From contig JBDSOT010000069.1 in NCBI GenBank assembly GCA_039914705.1, forward strand, positions 1 to 7,808: 7,808 bases of DNA. The letters run 5' to 3'. Position numbers and translations under genes: made by a program. The DNA comes from JBDSTW01 sp039914705. GTDB lineage: Bacteria > Pseudomonadota > Gammaproteobacteria > SURF-13. A model generated the notes under the pieces. The model worked only from the letters and a program-made list of their open reading frames with translations, searched no databases and was not told the DNA's origin. Of the stretch, positions 4,962 to 7,808 are shown piece by piece; the stretch's first letter is position 1; every line of letters starts with the position of its first letter.

Positions 4962-7757
4962 TTAGTTTAATAAGCCTTTGAGCGCATCCCTGAGTTTATC
5001 TTCAGGGCTGGCGCGCGCAGGCTTATCCGCAGGAGGTTCAGCGGCGGGTGGGTTATCAGCCGAACCGGGGGAAACAGCATCGGTGGACGAACTGCCAACC
5101 GGCGCGTCGGAAGGCGCAGGCTTGCCCAGCAGATTGTCCAGAAGCCCACCCGGTAATTTACCTTTAAGCCGGCCTTCCAGTTTCTCCTGAATCTTTTCCT
5201 GCACCTTCGCCTTGGCCTTGTCGGTGATGATGGCACCCACGTCCGGGCGATAAGACAGATTGGAAAACGGGCCGCTGATCTTCACCGGAATGGTCAAACC
5301 CTTTAGCTCCTCCAGCATCCGGCCCTGCTGGCCCTCAAGTGTGTTCACGATCGACACGTTAGCAAGATAATTCATTTGTTGACTGACCAGGTTAATGTCG
5401 CCCCGGCCCGCCACGCGCAGCAGCGGCGATTTTGCCGAGAGATCATCGTTATGCACTATGCCGTTGTTAATCGTGGCAGTACCGCGCAACTCGCTAAAGT
5501 CGGTCTGGTTGGGTTCGTTGCCAGCCGCCCCGCCCTTGAATTTTGCGGTAGCATCGCGGATCAGCTTGGCGATATTGAAGCCTTTGATAACACCGTTGGC
5601 AAAGGAAAAGGCCGTTTGACCATTCAAGGTGCGCACGATTTCATCGCTGGTCTGGCCCTGGCCATTGAGTTTGGCGTTCACTGTTGCCGTGCCGCTCAGG
5701 GTATCCTTATTATACAAATCCTTGAGCAGCGGACCGGCCTGCACGCCGCTAAGTGACTCGTCCATGCTGAATTTTGGTATCGCGCCGCGCACGTCAAGGC
5801 CGACGTTGCCTTGATAAGTACCCTGGTAAAGTTGCGCGCTTAAGGGTTGTAGTCTCACGAGACCATCGCGTGCGTCCAAGTTGATCAGAACAGCGGAACT
5901 GCGAATATTTTTTGCCTTGAGATTGCCGATGCGCAAGCTGCCCTGAGTATTCAATTTGCGCACGCTGTCCAAGGGCAGGCCGAGCACGCCTGCCGCCGCC
6001 GCGCTCGCCGGGGTGAAGACCTTACCCTTGGGCGCACGATTAGCCTCTGGAACAGGCGGCGGTAGATAACGGTCAAGATTGATTTGATCTATGGCGAGGG
6101 CAAAATTAATGGCAGGTCGAGCAAAGTTTGTAATCTTGAGATCGCCATTGATCGCACTATCATCGAGTTTCAGCGCGAGCCTGGTGAGCTTGAGATGCTG
6201 GGGCGAGGCATCGAGTTGCGCGGACAAGGAGGCCAGATTCAATACCTTGGGGTCTGCTGTCTGCGGGGCGTCGATGTCGAGTTTTTTCATCAATTCACGC
6301 GGATTAAACGGCGCGATTTTCAGCGGCCCGCTGAAGCTTGGGTCATCGACGATTTTAGTGCCGCGGATATTAGCGTCCACGTGCATGCCCATAAGCTCCA
6401 GTTTTGGATTGCTCAGCGTCATGGTCTGTTTCGGCACATCCAGATTAAGCACGGCCTCCGCCGCACGCACGTTCATTACCTTGATGCTGCCGATGCGCAG
6501 GCTGCCCTTCAGATCCAGACCGCGCAACGCGGCCAGCGGCTTGCTGATGCCGACGCCTGTGGCACCGGCCACCGCCGCACCAGCCTGTTTTTTCGCGTCG
6601 TCTTTTTGCGCAGGCGGCAGATAGCGGTCAACATCTATTTGATCCAGCGCCAAGTCAAAGCCAATCGCGAGTTTGGAGAAATCCTTGACGTCCACGCTGC
6701 CGGTCAACGAGCTTGTATCCAGCTTGAGCGCGAGCTTTTTCAGATTAAGCTGTTGAGGCGAGCCTTCGATTTGTGCGGACAGTGAGGCTTGAGTCAGTGC
6801 CTTCGGGTCGGCCATGGGCGGCGGTGTCTTCCCCAATTGCCGCAGCGCCTCGCGCGGATTGAATGCGTTGATGGTCAGCGGACCCGTAAACGTGAGGTCA
6901 CCGAGAATGTTGCGCCCGTGAAGCTCGGTCTGCGCGGTGATGCCCAGGCCCTGCAATTTTATATCGGCCAAGGTGAGCATTTGTTGTTGCAGATTGGCGG
7001 TAATATCCCCGCTAAGTTCAACGTCCGCCTTGCCGCCGGGGTATTCCCTTGAATTTAGCTGGGCCTGGATGACAGTGCCACGAAATTGATAGCGCTTGGC
7101 ATCGGGGTCGATATTTCCCGCGCTGGTTAATTCCACATGGCCGTTCAGCACGGAGCGGGTGCTGCTAACGTCGGCCGCGAAATCAATGGCGAAATCCTCG
7201 CCTGCGGCCAGCGCCCCGGTGCGCAGACTCATGTCGCTCAGTGTATAGGCTTTGCCGCTGGTGCGGTCATCCCAGACCACTTTAGAGTCCGTGATCTCGA
7301 CGCCGCCGATGGCAAGTGCGGCAAGATTGAGCGCGGAGCCTTGTTTGTCGCCGGAGATTAAATCATCCCAGTTGGACTTGCCGGATTTGTCCTTGCCGAG
7401 GTTGAGCATTAAACCCTGTAGGGCGATGGTGTCGGTGCGCAACTCTTTCCTGAATAACAATGGAATTAATTTGGCGCGCACGTTAGCGGATTTAACCGTG
7501 GCGAATGGCGTGGGGCCGAACCCGGCGGCATTGCTTAATTGCAGACCGTTCAGTTGAACGCCCAGCCACGGAAATACGGTCATCTTGATGTCGCCCTGAA
7601 CGGTCAGTTCACGCCCGGTCTTGTCGCGGATAATCTTGGTGATTGTCTGTTTGTAATCGTTCGGGTCGAACAACAGCGTTGCGGCGATAGCGAGCGCAAC
7701 CATGATCAACACTAAAATACCCGCAAACCAGGCGATCATCTTGATGGGTTTGGACAT
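4962..7757 (-). CDS. asmA: AsmA family envelope protein with an internal duplication
   Basis: AsmA-family proteins are inner-membrane-anchored periplasmic proteins related to TamB and YhdP; the group is thought to form beta-rich grooves that move or organise lipids between the membranes, and E. coli asmA was found through effects on outer-membrane porin assembly and LPS level. The product is 931 aa. A single membrane segment spans about 9-30. The conserved AsmA N-terminus follows (FDPNDYK at 30-36, TGRELTVQGDI at 47-57, FPWLGVQLNGLQLSN at 62-76). A middle region at about 261-633 consists of two tandem copies of one unit, and the conserved C-terminal part spans about 634-840 (LYQGTYQG at 643-650, LNGQTAFSFANGVIKG at 711-726). 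A Lys/Glu-rich helix (845-867), a Pro/Ser/Ala-rich linker (880-918) and a terminal amphipathic helix complete it. The ATG at 7755-7757 has GGAG 6 nt upstream. The gene precedes mutY as in several gammaproteobacteria, and its promoter lies outside the window. Confidence 0.93.
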   Translation of the reverse strand: MSKPIKMIAWFAGILVLIMVALAIAATLLFDPNDYKQTITKIIRDKTGRELTVQGDIKMTVFPWLGVQLNGLQLSNAAGFGPTPFATVKSANVRAKLIPLLFRKELRTDTIALQGLMLNLGKDKSGKSNWDDLISGDKQGSALNLAALAIGGVEITDSKVVWDDRTSGKAYTLSDMSLRTGALAAGEDFAIDFAADVSSTRSVLNGHVELTSAGNIDPDAKRYQFRGTVIQAQLNSREYPGGKADVELSGDITANLQQQMLTLADIKLQGLGITAQTELHGRNILGDLTFTGPLTINAFNPREALRQLGKTPPPMADPKALTQASLSAQIEGSPQQLNLKKLALKLDTSSLTGSVDVKDFSKLAIGFDLALDQIDVDRYLPPAQKDDAKKQAGAAVAGATGVGISKPLAALRGLDLKGSLRIGSIKVMNVRAAEAVLNLDVPKQTMTLSNPKLELMGMHVDANIRGTKIVDDPSFSGPLKIAPFNPRELMKKLDIDAPQTADPKVLNLASLSAQLDASPQHLKLTRLALKLDDSAINGDLKITNFARPAINFALAIDQINLDRYLPPPVPEANRAPKGKVFTPASAAAAGVLGLPLDSVRKLNTQGSLRIGNLKAKNIRSSAVLINLDARDGLVRLQPLSAQLYQGTYQGNVGLDVRGAIPKFSMDESLSGVQAGPLLKDLYNKDTLSGTATVNAKLNGQGQTSDEIVRTLNGQTAFSFANGVIKGFNIAKLIRDATAKFKGGAAGNEPNQTDFSELRGTATINNGIVHNDDLSAKSPLLRVAGRGDINLVSQQMNYLANVSIVNTLEGQQGRMLEELKGLTIPVKISGPFSNLSYRPDVGAIITDKAKAKVQEKIQEKLEGRLKGKLPGGLLDNLLGKPAPSDAPVGSSSTDAVSPGSADNPPAAEPPADKPARASPEDKLRDALKGLLN
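5859..6422 (-). repeat. AsmA internal repeat, unit 2 (residues 446-633)
   Basis: Second copy of the duplicated middle unit. Landmarks are FNPRE at 484-488, ADPK at 501-504, SLSAQ at 510-514, LALKLD at 527-532, DRYLPP at 562-567 and GSLRIG at 606-611, each 185-188 residues after its counterpart. This copy leads directly into LYQGTYQG, the usual junction in single-copy AsmA proteins, so it is probably the ancestral position. Confidence 0.85.
6423..6977 (-). repeat. AsmA internal repeat, unit 1 (residues 261-445)
   Basis: First copy. Landmarks are FNPRE at 299-303, ADPK at 316-319, SLSAQ at 325-329, LALKLD at 342-347, DRYLPP at 377-382 and GSLRIG at 418-423. Comparing 287-383 with 472-568 without gaps I count 52 identities in 97 positions. 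After DRYLPP the linkers diverge and unit 2 is three residues longer. DNA similarity is still visible, for example around 6298-6336 against 6853-6891. Confidence 0.85.
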
Positions 7758-7763
7758 GCCGTA

Positions 7764-7767
7764 CTCC
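7764..7767 (-). promoter_or_regulatory. Ribosome binding site of asmA
   Basis: GGAG on the minus strand, 6 nt before the ATG at 7755-7757; it supports that start. The remaining upstream bases to the window edge show no recognisable promoter or gene. Confidence 0.6.
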
Positions 7768-7808
7768 GTGGTGGTGCAGGGGCAAATGCGTCTGATACAC
7801 TTCGAAAC

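Noticed and set aside
6084..6785. A 233-codon open frame on the plus strand
   Set aside because: It lies wholly antisense to the conserved AsmA coding sequence, has no recognisable domain and no convincing ribosome binding site; it is a shadow of a GC-rich gene.

Overview
The window looks like an ordinary chromosomal segment of a proteobacterium, most likely a non-enteric gammaproteobacterium (a betaproteobacterium is possible). All seven recognisable genes lie on the minus strand, so transcription runs from high to low coordinates: asmA -> mutY -> yggX -> cfa -> small lipoprotein gene -> pncC -> htpG. The lineage is inferred from the asmA-mutY-yggX block, which is a familiar gammaproteobacterial arrangement, from the Fe(II)-trafficking family YggX, and from a textbook sigma-32 heat-shock promoter ahead of htpG. 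I cannot name a genus.

Region by region: 7757-4962 encodes a large AsmA-family envelope protein (931 aa). It is followed after 37 nt by the adenine DNA glycosylase mutY, which overlaps yggX in an ATGA stop/start junction; the three probably form one operon joining envelope biogenesis, repair of oxidative DNA damage and iron handling. After a short gap holding a hairpin and a probable sigma-70 promoter comes cfa (cyclopropane fatty acid synthase). A 115-nt spacer with repeated GACAAGT words precedes an alanine-rich lipoprotein gene with a strong ribosome binding site, closed by a perfect 12-bp stem terminator. Then comes pncC (stand-alone nicotinamide-nucleotide amidase), followed by a hairpin/T-tract terminator, the heat-shock promoter and htpG, which runs off the left edge of the window after 311 codons.

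The shared theme is loose: envelope upkeep (AsmA, Cfa, lipoprotein), oxidative damage and iron (MutY, YggX), NAD-precursor recycling (PncC) and protein folding under heat (HtpG). I see no mobile element, tRNA, rRNA, CRISPR array, phage gene or defence system, and no convincing gene on the plus strand. No gap between genes exceeds 300 bases.

The most distinctive observation is a tandem internal duplication of about 185 residues in AsmA, about 54% identical by eye in its best-conserved stretch, which seems to account for the protein's unusual length. Other points worth a second look are the heat-shock promoter, the dyad beside the cfa promoter, the repeated words before the lipoprotein gene, and the lipoprotein itself. 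I found no sign of a wholly new multi-gene system.
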